This document shows positions 25,877 to 35,528 of a DNA stretch of 64,000 nt, in pieces; position 1 is the stretch's first letter; every line of letters starts with the position of its first letter. The position numbers and the translations under genes are program-made. The stretch covers positions 60,081-124,080 of the forward strand of contig NZ_JNKR01000004.1 in NCBI RefSeq assembly GCF_000702905.1, read 5' to 3'. The DNA is from Mitsuokella jalaludinii DSM 13811. Lineage in GTDB: Bacteria; Bacillota; Negativicutes; Selenomonadales; Selenomonadaceae. Below the pieces are notes generated by a model. The model was not told where the DNA came from. It was given only the letters and a program-made list of their open reading frames with translations, and did no database searches.

Positions 25877-28800
25877 CTAGAAGTCGTTCTTCTGGCGATG
25901 CTGCTCGAGTTTCTGGCGGTACATCAGAGCATCGGCCTGCTTCAGCACATCATCGATGTTGTCGATCGGCGTGACAGCTGTGGTACAGCCGAGTGCAATG
26001 CTGATCTTTGACGCCTCGAAGTGCGCCTGCAGCCGTTCCAGCAGAGGTGCGGCATCTTCCTCTCGTTCGATTTCCTGCATCATGAGGAATTCATCGCCGC
26101 CCATGCGGAAGATGGATCCCTCATGACCGACGTGGCGGAAGATTTCGGCTGCGGCGCAGATGAGCTGGTCGCCGGCTTCGTGGCCGAGCGTGTCATTCGT
26201 CTCCTTGAGCCCGTTGAGGTCGCCGAAGATAAAGGCGATGCACCTTCCGGCGGGCAGGGACGCGAGCGACTCCTTGAAGCCGCGCCGGTTCAGCAGCCCT
26301 GTGAGCTGGTCGGATTTGCTCAGGCGGTCGAGGCGCTTCATCATGTCGCGGTTGCGCAGCAGGATTGCGAAGAAGCGCGTCAGCGAGGCCAGCAGATCGG
26401 ATGCGTAATGGAATTTTTGGTCCGACGGATTGATGGCTTCGATGTAGCCGAGCGGTTCGCCGTCGAGCGCGAGGCGGGCGAGCGCGACGCGCTTCAGACC
26501 CGGGATGTGCGGGGAGACATCTGGATTCTCCTGCCAGTAGATATCCATGTCGGGGATGCTGAAGCTGCTCTCCTTGACAAAGCGGGCGAAGACGGGGCGC
26601 ATGTCGGACCTTGGGACAGGCTGGAAGTCGTCGCCGAGCGGCAGGATTCCCTCGGCATTCCACCGATAGGTGAGATGGAGGAAATCGCCCTGTTCTTCGG
26701 CCAGGACGATGCGGTCGGCTTCGAGCTGCCGGCCGATGCGCGCCATCATCTGGCGGATGCCATGTACGGGGTCCGTCTCGTACATGCCGAGGCGGACGGC
26801 GTCGTTGATGGAAGCCTCCTGGAACAGCATTTCATTGACGCGGACGTCTCTAGACAGGTAGTAGTCGAGATCCAGGCAGGAGCAGTAGTGGCTGTTCTTG
26901 CCGTGCCAGGGGATCAGCGTGTCGTGCAGCAGGAAGTCCACGCCGGCGACCGGATTGTGGAAGACGCGCGAGATGAAACGATTGCGGCTCAGCTGCGGCA
27001 GGCAGCAGTCGCTGCACGGCGTAGAAATGCCCGCGAGCAGCTCGTAGCACTTCCTGCCCGCCAGCGTCTCGTTCTGCGCGATGCCGAGCTTCTTGCGCAT
27101 GTAAGGGTTGCAGTAGAGGAGTTCGTACGTTTCGGGGTCAGAGACGATGACCCCGAGCTGGGCGTGATCGAATGCCTCGCGGTCGAAGATGAAGCGGTCG
27201 CTCGTGTAGATGGCCTGGCCGTACTGCTCTTCTTCCGACTCGTGCATGCGCTTGACCAGGAGCTGCAGGAGGCTGTCGAGGCTGCGGCCCTCCGAGCCGC
27301 GCACCGTAGCGTAGTGCATGTAGAGCGTGCAGGGGCAGCCGTCGACGCTCTGGATGGCATGGATGGCATCGGCAATCTCGATATACGATTTCTGCAGGGA
27401 GGCGATGAGGGTGGCCTTCTGGAACAGCAGGAAACAACAGCTGCCGATATGAGAGATCGTGACGGTCTGCGGCAGCATCGTTCGCAGGATCGAACAGATT
27501 TGCTGCAGGAGATGCGAGCGGAATTCCTCGCCGTATGTCAGGCCGATGGAATCGAATTCCGGCACATCGATGAGCGTCGCCGCGTAATCGTCGCCGTTGA
27601 GGCGGAAGTCATCGGCATAGCGAAGCCCTACCATGACCATGCCGCGGTAGTTGAGAAAGCCCGTCTCTTCGTCGGTGACGGAGGCGCTCACATCGCGCAT
27701 CTTTTCGTGCTGTTCCACGTCGACATCGTGCAGGATGGTGATGAGGCCCGCAATCCTGTCGTTCCGGTAGAGCGGGAACTTCTCGGCGCGCGCCAGGTGC
27801 GGCATCTGGCCGATGACGAGGTGGAGATAGGCGTCCCGGAGCGTCGTTCCCGTGCTCATGACGCGCTCGTCCATCGCGTATAGTTCCTGGCGGTCCACGC
27901 AGTAGCTGAGCTCCTGCGGCGTCTTGCCGATGAGCGCATCTTCCGGGATGCCGAGCCAGTCGATAATGGACTGGCTCACGCCGAGAATGCAGTGCGAGCG
28001 GTCCTGCCAGATGATTTTCTCATGGCTGTGTTTCAGGAAAGCCTGCCAGAGGGCATGAGAGACGTCCTCCTGTACGACAGCAAACGACGCTGAGGTGATG
28101 CCGCAGCTCTCGAGCATCTCGAAGAGCTGCGGCTGGATCTCTTCCGGGGTGGTGATGCGCGGCCTGGCGATACAGAAGAGGATGCCCTTGGCGGGCGATT
28201 TGAGGAGCGCGAGCCCCGTGATGAAGAACCAGTCGAAATTGCCGTTGGAGCGCAGCAGCCGGAAGGGCTCTGTGATGGTTGCGCTCTGCGATTCGGCTGC
28301 GCGCTGATGGAAGTCCCTGTAATCCGTGAAGCGCAGGAAGCGCTCGCGGTCCTTGGGATGGACGTAGTAATCGGCAAAGTGATGGAGTGTTCCGGCGATG
28401 TCCCTGTTTGTGCTCCGCTCCCTCCGGTCATCCGTCAGCGGCTCGATGATTTCCAGTGTCTCGTGCTCCGTGTCGAGGTACCAGATTCCCTCGAACATCA
28501 GCAGGATGTTGCGCAGGATATTGTCGAAATGATGAGCGCTCTTGTCCTTGACGGCCTCGTCGAGGCTGACGTTGTAGAGCTCTGCGCGATGGATGTAGTG
28601 ATGACCGACGCGTGCGATCGTCCGGAGGTTGACGCGCATGTACTGGCCGTTGTCGACATACGTCATCGTCTCGGTCCTGCCGCTCTTGATTGCCTGGTCG
28701 GCGAAGCGGCGGAACTTCCGGTGCATGGGATAATCCGGGGCCTGCAGGAAGTGGTTGCTGTCCGTCATTGTCTTCGTGCCCATGCTCTGCAGTGCCTTGA

Positions 28801-30226
28801 GGTACGCCTGGTTGACCTGCAGGAACTGCAGGTCGACCGAATCGTCGTAGACAATGCTGACGGGTGTCGGCTGATTGACGTCGATGAGTCCGGCCTGGCT
28901 GAGCAGCAGGGCCTCCTGCATCGTCTCAAACTCCATACCGCGCTCACGGCAGTATGCGTAGCAGTCTCTGCCGGGAAGGGGACGGCCGTAATAGAAGCCC
29001 TGCAGTTTCTCGCAGCCGATATCCCGCAGGAACTCGGCCTGCTCCTTTGTCTCGACGCCCTCGGCGAGCGTGTGGATGCCGAGTTCCTTGGCCATGCGTA
29101 TGATCGAGGCCACGATGGTGCGGCTCTCCTTCGTGAAGGGATGGAGGAACGCCATGTCGAGCTTGAGCGTGTGGAAGCGGTAGTCCTTGAGCACGTTGAG
29201 CGAGGAATAGCCGCTGCCGAAGTCGTCGAGCCAGACCTTGCAGCCTTCCTGCTGGAGATGGCGCAGTCCCCGGCGTATGGCATCGTCCTGGAGCACGAGT
29301 GCATTTTCTGTGACCTCCAGGCAGAGGAGATGGCGGGCCAGCTGATAGCGGTGCAGGACGTCCTCCAGGAATGCCACGGGATCGAAGAGCTGGAAGTCGA
29401 TTCTTGAGAGATTGACGGAGATGGGCAGGATGTTTCGCTTCTGTTTGATGTGGTCGTGGAGGTTTTCGGCGACGCGTTCGACGATATAGCGGTCGAGCTT
29501 GTCGATGAGCCTTGCCTCCTCCAGTACAGGGATGAAAACAGCGGGCGAGAGCAGGCCGTAGTCGGGCGACTCCCAGCGCGCCAGTGCCTCAAACCCGCAG
29601 ACCTTGCCGCTGAGTGCGTGGATGATGGGCTGGTAGTACACCTTGATGTGACGGCTCGCGAGCGCACTGTTGAGATTCTCGCGCACGTAGTTCTGGAGGT
29701 GATGCAGGCGGCCCATCTCATTCGTGTAGACGGCGTAGTGGCGTGTCGCGTCTTTCTGGATCGATTTGCAGGCGAGCGCCGCTTCGTTGTCGAAGGCCAG
29801 GTTCAGCGGCGCATCGGCAGGCGGCTGGCTCAGGTAGCGGATGCCCGCCTTGAGGTCGATGTTCGTGTTGGCGATGAAGCCCTGGACCTCGTGGCAGGCT
29901 GCTTCGATGCGATTTGTCACATCTGCTGTATCGGCGAGCACGGCAAAGTGATCGGCGCCGAGATGCGTCAGTAGCCTGCCAGGGAAATTCTTCTGGAGGA
30001 TTTCAGCGATGCGGTGCAGGCAGCGGTCGCCCTGCTCAATGCCGTAGGTTGCATTGTAGAGATGAAAATTCGTGATATTGAAGAAGACAGGACAGGAGCG
30101 CAGTGCATGCAGATGCTCCCATTCCTGCTCGAGCTGCTCCTGGGCAGCCTCAAAGAAGACTTGCATGGGAGGCAGGTCTGTGAGCACTGGATGTTTGCCT
30201 GAAGGTGCATCGTGTGTGTATGCCAT
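25877..30226 (-). CDS. Large multidomain cyclic-di-GMP protein: degenerate GGDEF, EAL, PAS-like, degenerate GGDEF, PAS, GAF, GGDEF
   Basis: A 1449-residue cytoplasmic protein with no membrane segment. An N-terminal GGDEF-like domain has a broken motif (GADHF, residues 90-94). The EAL domain (about 190-430) keeps FEALARW, EVTEN, DDFGSGY, KLDMAF and AEGVET, so phosphodiesterase activity is plausible. PAS-like regions follow (450-850). A second GGDEF-like domain around 850-1000 is degenerate (HIGSCCFLL at the signature). A PAS with cysteine-rich CSDCCLP (1071-1077) and a GAF-like region (1140-1290) precede a C-terminal GGDEF with intact RMGGDEF (1376-1380) and no visible RxxD inhibitory site. 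It could both make and break c-di-GMP. The start follows gaaggg. Confidence 0.92.
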   Translation of the reverse strand: MAYTHDAPSGKHPVLTDLPPMQVFFEAAQEQLEQEWEHLHALRSCPVFFNITNFHLYNATYGIEQGDRCLHRIAEILQKNFPGRLLTHLGADHFAVLADTADVTNRIEAACHEVQGFIANTNIDLKAGIRYLSQPPADAPLNLAFDNEAALACKSIQKDATRHYAVYTNEMGRLHHLQNYVRENLNSALASRHIKVYYQPIIHALSGKVCGFEALARWESPDYGLLSPAVFIPVLEEARLIDKLDRYIVERVAENLHDHIKQKRNILPISVNLSRIDFQLFDPVAFLEDVLHRYQLARHLLCLEVTENALVLQDDAIRRGLRHLQQEGCKVWLDDFGSGYSSLNVLKDYRFHTLKLDMAFLHPFTKESRTIVASIIRMAKELGIHTLAEGVETKEQAEFLRDIGCEKLQGFYYGRPLPGRDCYAYCRERGMEFETMQEALLLSQAGLIDVNQPTPVSIVYDDSVDLQFLQVNQAYLKALQSMGTKTMTDSNHFLQAPDYPMHRKFRRFADQAIKSGRTETMTYVDNGQYMRVNLRTIARVGHHYIHRAELYNVSLDEAVKDKSAHHFDNILRNILLMFEGIWYLDTEHETLEIIEPLTDDRRERSTNRDIAGTLHHFADYYVHPKDRERFLRFTDYRDFHQRAAESQSATITEPFRLLRSNGNFDWFFITGLALLKSPAKGILFCIARPRITTPEEIQPQLFEMLESCGITSASFAVVQEDVSHALWQAFLKHSHEKIIWQDRSHCILGVSQSIIDWLGIPEDALIGKTPQELSYCVDRQELYAMDERVMSTGTTLRDAYLHLVIGQMPHLARAEKFPLYRNDRIAGLITILHDVDVEQHEKMRDVSASVTDEETGFLNYRGMVMVGLRYADDFRLNGDDYAATLIDVPEFDSIGLTYGEEFRSHLLQQICSILRTMLPQTVTISHIGSCCFLLFQKATLIASLQKSYIEIADAIHAIQSVDGCPCTLYMHYATVRGSEGRSLDSLLQLLVKRMHESEEEQYGQAIYTSDRFIFDREAFDHAQLGVIVSDPETYELLYCNPYMRKKLGIAQNETLAGRKCYELLAGISTPCSDCCLPQLSRNRFISRVFHNPVAGVDFLLHDTLIPWHGKNSHYCSCLDLDYYLSRDVRVNEMLFQEASINDAVRLGMYETDPVHGIRQMMARIGRQLEADRIVLAEEQGDFLHLTYRWNAEGILPLGDDFQPVPRSDMRPVFARFVKESSFSIPDMDIYWQENPDVSPHIPGLKRVALARLALDGEPLGYIEAINPSDQKFHYASDLLASLTRFFAILLRNRDMMKRLDRLSKSDQLTGLLNRRGFKESLASLPAGRCIAFIFGDLNGLKETNDTLGHEAGDQLICAAAEIFRHVGHEGSIFRMGGDEFLMMQEIEREEDAAPLLERLQAHFEASKISIALGCTTAVTPIDNIDDVLKQADALMYRQKLEQHRQKNDF

Positions 30227-30534
30227 GAGGATGATCCCTTCTATTTACCATAATGTTACATAAATCATATAGTTTTATTTCATTATAGATGTTTTCCAAG
30301 GGAGATGCCAGCGAGGCACCAGAAAATAAATTTTAATTTTTACCATTTGACCTATTGACATTTTGACCAATAGTGGTACAATAATAATTGAAGCGAGGGA
30401 GAGAGCCCCGGAGAAGAGATCGAGAGATCTGAAGGGGCGCGCGCCCGAGACTTCATCGAATTGTTCAAAAGTTCCCGGACAGCAACACGCGTCCGCGTGC
30501 CACTCCGGCAAGTTGCAGAAAGGGGATTTGCTTT
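30227..30534. other. Divergent intergenic region with structured hsp20 leader
   Basis: No gene is seen. The GGDEF-side part is AT-rich. Toward hsp20, three TGAC words in TTTGACC, ATTGACA and TTTGACC repeat at 8-base spacing (30347-30368) over the -35 region. The 5' leader of about 145 bases contains a hairpin of GCCCC/GGGGC enclosing AGATC-gaga-GATCT (about 30405-30437). An aaagggga Shine-Dalgarno precedes the ATG. An RNA thermometer or repressor control is possible but unproven. Confidence 0.5.
30355..30382 (+). promoter_or_regulatory. Promoter of hsp20
   Basis: Perfect TTGACA (30355-30360), 16-base spacer, TACAAT (30377-30382): vegetative sigma type. Confidence 0.75.
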
Positions 30535-30978
30535 ATGTTTGGTTTGGTTCCATTTGCATCGCGTCATGATCTCGCAAAAGAAGAAAATGATTTTGATCGT
30601 CTGTTTGATGTCTTCGATGAGCCGTTCCTGACGAACTTCAAGGCTCCGGACTTCAAGGTCGATGTCAAGGATAATGGTACGAGCTATGAGCTCACGGCTG
30701 AACTGCCGGGCCTCAAGAAAGAGGATATCTCCCTGACGTATGAGGACCATTACCTGACGATTGCCACGAAGAAATCCGAAGACAATGATGAGAAAGACGA
30801 GAAGGGCAATTACGTCCGCCGCGAGCGCCGCTCGAGTTCGATGAGCCGCTCGTTCTACATCGACAACGTCGATGAGGCAAAGGTTACGGCTGATTATAAG
30901 GACGGCGTCCTGACGGTTTGCCTGCCGAAGCAGACGGAAAAGACAGAACCCTCTCATACGATCGCCATTACCGACTGA
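30535..30978 (+). CDS. Small heat-shock protein, Hsp20/alpha-crystallin family
   Basis: A 147-residue ATP-independent chaperone that holds unfolding proteins. The alpha-crystallin domain spans about residues 40-135, with the typical YELTAELPGLKKEDISLTYE region split over two strands and the closing DGVLTVCLPK motif. The short N-terminal arm starts MFGLVPF and the C-terminal tail ends HTIAITD. Single gene with its own promoter, long structured leader and terminator, typical of stress-regulated expression. Confidence 0.96.
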   Translation: MFGLVPFASRHDLAKEENDFDRLFDVFDEPFLTNFKAPDFKVDVKDNGTSYELTAELPGLKKEDISLTYEDHYLTIATKKSEDNDEKDEKGNYVRRERRSSSMSRSFYIDNVDEAKVTADYKDGVLTVCLPKQTEKTEPSHTIAITD

Positions 30979-31038
30979 TGCAGGTCGCTGGTGATTGGAC
31001 CTAGTTTTCCCTCATAACTCTCTCTACGATATACAGTG

Positions 31039-31076
31039 AAGAGCCGCAGCTCCTCTTTGGAGCTGCGGCTCTTTGT
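31039..31076 (+). terminator. Terminator after hsp20
   Basis: Fifteen-base perfect stem AAGAGCCGCAGCTCC/GGAGCTGCGGCTCTT, 5-base loop, modest T run. Confidence 0.88.
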
Positions 31077-31144
31077 GTTCTGTAACCCTTTTTCCGCGCC
31101 CGATTGGATACCGGTTGGAAACAGATTAGTTTTTGCAATGTATA

Positions 31145-31173
31145 TTGACAATCACTATCATAGGCTATACAAT
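31145..31173 (+). promoter_or_regulatory. Promoter with overlapping Fur-type operator
   Basis: TTGACA (31145-31150) and TACAAT (31168-31173) with a 17-base spacer form a near-perfect promoter. Overlapping the -35, TGACAAT-C-ACTATCA (31146-31160) fits the 7-1-7 Fur box TGATAAT-N-ATTATCA with two changes. Iron-bound Fur would block RNA polymerase, consistent with the iron-uptake operon downstream. Confidence 0.82.
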
Positions 31174-31243
31174 ACGAAAAGGTTTATCAAAGAGAATGAG
31201 TATCAAATGATAGCCGGAGGAAGATAGGATCAAGAGGTGTAGT

Positions 31244-33475
31244 ATGAAGGAACGTATTTTGTACAGCAGGATTGCACTGGCTCTGGCCAGCCTGGCCATC
31301 GTTTCCCCGTTCGTGGCTCAGCCGGCCATGGCGGCAGCTCAGGATGAAATCTACGATTTCGGCTCGAGCGATATCTATGCAGAGAAGTCGGCAGAGCCGG
31401 TGGAGCCTGCAGAAGCGGAACAAGCTCCAGCATCTGTGGAACCGGTAGCGGAATCGACGGAAGAACCGGCGCCCGAGAAGGCGTATCCGGGCGGCCAGGT
31501 GGCGACAGAGGTACAGCTCGGCGTGCTCGGCGACCACCCGACGCTCGATGTGCCATTCAACATCACGGGTTACACGGACAAGATGATGGAAGACAATCAG
31601 GTCTCGACTGTCGATGATGTCATCGTCCACGATCCGTCGGTCAGCGACCAGACGCTCTCGGGCGTCTCCAGCGCCTGGAATATCCGCGGCTTCAAGGCAC
31701 AGCAGCAGGATGTCCAGCTCAACGGCCTCTACGGCATCGCGCCGCGCTTTTACGGCGGCGTTGAGGGTGTGGACCGCGTCGACGTGCTCAAGGGACCGAG
31801 TGCCATTCTTGCCGGCATCGCGCCGAACGGTTCCCTGGGCGGCACGATCAACTACATCACGAAGCGTGCCGGCAGTGAGCCGTTGAACCGCGTCAAGATC
31901 TCGTACGGCAACGGCGGGGTCTTCACGCAGCAGGTCGACTTCGGCAGGCGCACAGATGACGGCAAGGCCGGCCTGCGCGTCAATGTCCTGAACCGCAACG
32001 GCGACACTTCGTTTGATGAGCATATGCGCACGGACTCCATCACGGTCGGTGCAGACTACAAGGGCGACCGCTACCGTCTCGGCTTTGATTACGGCTATGT
32101 CTACAACAAGGTATCGGACCAGCAGTATCAGGTGACGATCGGCAGCGGCGCACTCAAGACGATGTCGAGTATGTTCAAGGTGCCGCGCGGCACGAAGTTC
32201 GGCGCTGACGGCGGTTACCGCTCCATCCACGAGCAGTACGGCATGCTGCACGGCGAGTACGACCTCAGCAAGGACTGGACGGGATACTTCTCCTATGGCC
32301 TGCGCAACACGAAGATGGAGTACTTCTACAACAACTTCTCGCTCTCTGGCCTCAGCGGCGCGGCGACGATGAAATACTCGTACAACAATCAGATCAACAA
32401 GGCGGATTCGGCCGAGGCCGGCGTGCGCGGCAAATTCTTCACGGGCGACCTCAAGCATGAGCTCACGGTAGCGGCGAACCGCATCCACTACACGCGCTAC
32501 ATGAATAACCGCAAGGTGGCGGAGGGGCTCAAGACGAACATCTGGAACATCGTCTTCCAGACGCCTGAGAATCCGTACAGCTGGTCTGCACCGAAAAATG
32601 ATGAGAACACGTTCACGGGCGTGGCTCTGACGGACTCGATCACGACGCCGAATGACAAGTGGCAGTTCGTGCTCGGCGGCCGCGAGCAGCGCGTCAAGGT
32701 GGATACCTACAATACGACGACGGGCGCGGTCAAGACGCATTACGATGAGTCGGTCTTCACGCCGGCCTTTGCACTCGTCTACAAGCCGCAGAAGAACGTC
32801 TCACTCTACGCTAACTACATGCAGGGCCTCGATGCCGGTGATTCTCTCGTCACAGATACGGATGCAGCGAATTACGGCGAAGCCTTTGCGCCGTTCAAGA
32901 CGAAGCAGTATGAGGTCGGCGTGAAATACGACTTCGGCAAATGGGCATCGACGCTCTCTGCCTTTGACATCAAATCCCCGACGCTCCTCGAGAATTCGGC
33001 TACGAAGATCTATTCGCCGAACGGCGAGGTGCGCCACCGCGGCCTTGAGTGGAATGTCTTCGGTGAGCCGCGCAAGGGCACGCGCCTCATGGGCGGCCTG
33101 ATGTTCCTCGACGCGACGTACCGTAATACGGAAGGCGGCCTCTACGACGGCAACCGCGTCGCCGCGACGTCGCGCTGGAATGCTGTCATGGGCCTTGAGC
33201 AGGACATCGCTTCGGTTCCGGGTCTGACGCTGACGACGAATCTCACCTACAACAGCTCGTCGTACATCAATGAAGCCAACAGCTTCCGCGTTTCGCCGTG
33301 GGCGACCTGGGATCTCGGTGCGCGCTATAAATTCAAGTCAGGCGGTGTGCCGCTCACGCTGCGCGGTGATGTCTACAACGTCACGAACCGCAACTACTGG
33401 CGCGCGCTCCAGAACAACGGCATCTTCCTCGGCAAGTCGAGAACGTTCATGCTGTCCCTGACGGCAGACTTCTGA
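31244..33475 (+). CDS. TonB-dependent siderophore-type outer-membrane receptor
   Basis: A 743-residue outer-membrane beta-barrel receptor for a ferric siderophore or similar chelate. The signal peptide has a hydrophobic core and AMA cleavage region near residue 30. It is followed by a Pro/Glu/Ala-rich linker of about 45 residues before the plug domain (about 80-210, with WNIRGFKAQQ and RVDVLKGPSAIL). The remainder is a 22-strand-type barrel ending in LSLTADF with a terminal Phe, the BAM recognition residue. First gene of a Fur-box-controlled operon with ABC transporter and Ton motor. It proves a diderm envelope. Substrate not determinable. Confidence 0.95.
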   Translation: MKERILYSRIALALASLAIVSPFVAQPAMAAAQDEIYDFGSSDIYAEKSAEPVEPAEAEQAPASVEPVAESTEEPAPEKAYPGGQVATEVQLGVLGDHPTLDVPFNITGYTDKMMEDNQVSTVDDVIVHDPSVSDQTLSGVSSAWNIRGFKAQQQDVQLNGLYGIAPRFYGGVEGVDRVDVLKGPSAILAGIAPNGSLGGTINYITKRAGSEPLNRVKISYGNGGVFTQQVDFGRRTDDGKAGLRVNVLNRNGDTSFDEHMRTDSITVGADYKGDRYRLGFDYGYVYNKVSDQQYQVTIGSGALKTMSSMFKVPRGTKFGADGGYRSIHEQYGMLHGEYDLSKDWTGYFSYGLRNTKMEYFYNNFSLSGLSGAATMKYSYNNQINKADSAEAGVRGKFFTGDLKHELTVAANRIHYTRYMNNRKVAEGLKTNIWNIVFQTPENPYSWSAPKNDENTFTGVALTDSITTPNDKWQFVLGGREQRVKVDTYNTTTGAVKTHYDESVFTPAFALVYKPQKNVSLYANYMQGLDAGDSLVTDTDAANYGEAFAPFKTKQYEVGVKYDFGKWASTLSAFDIKSPTLLENSATKIYSPNGEVRHRGLEWNVFGEPRKGTRLMGGLMFLDATYRNTEGGLYDGNRVAATSRWNAVMGLEQDIASVPGLTLTTNLTYNSSSYINEANSFRVSPWATWDLGARYKFKSGGVPLTLRGDVYNVTNRNYWRALQNNGIFLGKSRTFMLSLTADF

Positions 33476-33492
33476 CGAGGGGAGATATCGTA

Positions 33493-34488
33493 ATGGCATC
33501 CACAAGGAATGCATCTCTGCTGGCGGTCCTTCTGCTTGTACTGCTGGCCGTGCTTTCCCTTTTCTTCCTGACGACAGGCATGCGGGAAATCCCGCTGTCT
33601 GGCGTCATGCATGCGCTGCAGGCTGGCAGCAGCCAGGATCCTTCTGACCTCGTGGCCTGGACGCTGCGCCTGCCGCGCCTGCTGGCAGCGCTTGTCTGCG
33701 GTCTGAGTTTTGCAGTGGCGGGCGCGCTCATGCAGGGCGTGACGAATAATCCGCTGGCCAGCCCGTCCATCCTCGGTATCAACGCCGGTGCGAGCTTTGG
33801 CCTGGCGCTCGCGATGATCGTCCTGCCGGCGGCTTCGCTGCAGGTGACGATCATCAGTGCGTTTTTCGGCGCGGCGCTCGCGACCGCCTTTATCCTCGTC
33901 CTGGCTTCGCTCAAGCACGGCCTGACGCCCGTCTACATTGCCCTGGCGGGCACGGCGGTCAGCGCGGTATTCATGGCCGTCACGCAGGTCCTCGTCGTCT
34001 TCTTTGACGTTGCACAGGAACTCAGCTACTGGACGGCCGGCGGCATTGGCGGGATCCGGATGGCTTCGATCCTGGGCGTCATGCCATGGACCATCCTGGG
34101 ACTCCTCCTTGCCGTATCGGTCTCCCGCTCGGTGACGCTGCTCTCCTTCGGAGAGGATATGGCCATCGGGCTCGGCGGAAAGCTTTCGCGCATCCGCCTG
34201 CGGGCAGGCCTTGCCGTGCTGATCCTCGCAGGGTCGGCCGTGGCGGTAGCGGGACCGGTCGGCTTTGTCGGACTCGTCGTGCCGCACATCACGCGGCGCC
34301 TCGTGGGCATTGACTACCGCCTCGTCGTGCCGTTCTCGGCGCTCTTTGGCGCACTGCTCGTCCTGGTTGCCGACATCGTGGCCAGGACGGTCTTTCCGCC
34401 ATTTGAGATCCCGCTCGGCGCTGTGACGGCGCTCGTCGGCGTGCCGTTCTTCCTCTACCTCGCCAACCGGAAGGAGGTGCGGGGCTGA
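33493..34488 (+). CDS. FecCD-family iron-chelate ABC transporter permease (first)
   Basis: A 331-residue inner-membrane permease with about ten helices. Family motifs: RLPRLLAALVCGLSFAVAGA (coupling region), NPLASPSILGINAGA and VGFVGLVVPHITRRLVG near the C-terminus. It pairs with the next gene to form a heterodimeric BtuC/FecCD-type channel. Its stop overlaps the next ATG by one base. Belongs to the receptor operon. Confidence 0.96.
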   Translation: MASTRNASLLAVLLLVLLAVLSLFFLTTGMREIPLSGVMHALQAGSSQDPSDLVAWTLRLPRLLAALVCGLSFAVAGALMQGVTNNPLASPSILGINAGASFGLALAMIVLPAASLQVTIISAFFGAALATAFILVLASLKHGLTPVYIALAGTAVSAVFMAVTQVLVVFFDVAQELSYWTAGGIGGIRMASILGVMPWTILGLLLAVSVSRSVTLLSFGEDMAIGLGGKLSRIRLRAGLAVLILAGSAVAVAGPVGFVGLVVPHITRRLVGIDYRLVVPFSALFGALLVLVADIVARTVFPPFEIPLGAVTALVGVPFFLYLANRKEVRG

Positions 34489-35489
34489 TGGGAAACAGGC
34501 GCTATCTCGCCACGCTACTCACACTGGCAGCACTGCTCACGGGGCTCTTCTTCCTGCACTTGGCGACAGGATTCCACTATTTCACGAAAGCGCATCTGAT
34601 TGGTGTGCTTTTGGGAGGCGGAACACCGGAGGAGGTCCTGACGGTCTTTGACTTCCGCATGGTGCGGTCCATCCTGGCCGTCCTCATCGGCATGGGGCTG
34701 GCCGTCTCTGGTGCCGTATTCCAGACCATCTCCAAGAATGAGCTGGCGAGCCCGAGCCTCTTGGGCGTCAATGCCGGTGCTGCGCTGGGCGTCATGCTGC
34801 TCATCTACGGGACGCCCCAGGCGACGGGCCTCGGCATCTGGGAGCAGCCGCTTGCCGCTGTCATCGGCGGCGGCCTGGCTGCGGGTCTTGTCTTTTTCCT
34901 CTCGCACCAGCGCGGCCGCATGACCTCTACCTATAAACTCGTCCTCAACGGCATTGCCGTCACGGCCGGCCTGCACGCGCTGCAGATCCTGCTGATCGTC
35001 GGCCTGGATCCGACGCGCTTCCAGCAGATCAATACCTGGCTGATCGGCAGCATTTTCGGCAACAGCTGGACGCATGTGGACATCCTGTTTCTCGTCGTGC
35101 TCCTCATCACGTTCTTTTTCCTGGCGAGCCATGAGACACTCGACCTCCTGGCCCTGCGCGAGGAGAACGCGCTGGGCCTGGGCATCCGGGTGAACCGGAC
35201 GCGCTTCCTGTTCCTGATGGCTGCTGTCGTGCTGGCCTCATCCTGTGTAGCTGTAGGCGGCAGCATCGGGTTTATCGGGCTCATCTGCCCGCATATCGCA
35301 AGGCGGCTCGTCGGCGTGGCGCACAAGCGCTATCTTCCAGTGACGGCTCTTTTGGGCGGCGTGCTGCTCGTGGCGGCGGATTACACAGCCCGTGTGATCA
35401 TCGCGCCGGATGAGATGCTCGTCGGCCTGATCGTCTCGCTGATCGGCGCGCCGTATTTCCTGTACATCCTCGTGCGCAGCAGGGGCTGA
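34488..35489 (+). CDS. FecCD-family iron-chelate ABC transporter permease (second)
   Basis: A 333-residue permease paralogous to the preceding gene. Motifs include VSGAVFQTISKNELASPSLLG, with Ser-Lys-Asn-Glu replacing the usual Thr-Asn-Asn-Pro of family members, and IGFIGLICPHIARRLVG. It overlaps its partner by one base, indicating coupled synthesis in equal amounts. Both act with the ATPase and lipoprotein downstream. Confidence 0.95.
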   Translation: MGNRRYLATLLTLAALLTGLFFLHLATGFHYFTKAHLIGVLLGGGTPEEVLTVFDFRMVRSILAVLIGMGLAVSGAVFQTISKNELASPSLLGVNAGAALGVMLLIYGTPQATGLGIWEQPLAAVIGGGLAAGLVFFLSHQRGRMTSTYKLVLNGIAVTAGLHALQILLIVGLDPTRFQQINTWLIGSIFGNSWTHVDILFLVVLLITFFFLASHETLDLLALREENALGLGIRVNRTRFLFLMAAVVLASSCVAVGGSIGFIGLICPHIARRLVGVAHKRYLPVTALLGGVLLVAADYTARVIIAPDEMLVGLIVSLIGAPYFLYILVRSRG

Positions 35490-35528
35490 CGGCACGGTGG
35501 AATCACTTGAAAAGGAAGGATGGAATCC

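Noticed and set aside
26021..27883. Open frame of 620 codons on the plus strand within the GGDEF/EAL gene
   Set aside because: Antisense shadow: the minus-strand product has full domain motifs, while this frame has none.
30347..30368. CtsR or CIRCE heat-shock operator before hsp20
   Set aside because: The heptad spacing is 8 bases, not the 10 expected for CtsR tandem boxes, and no TTAGCACTC inverted repeat exists.
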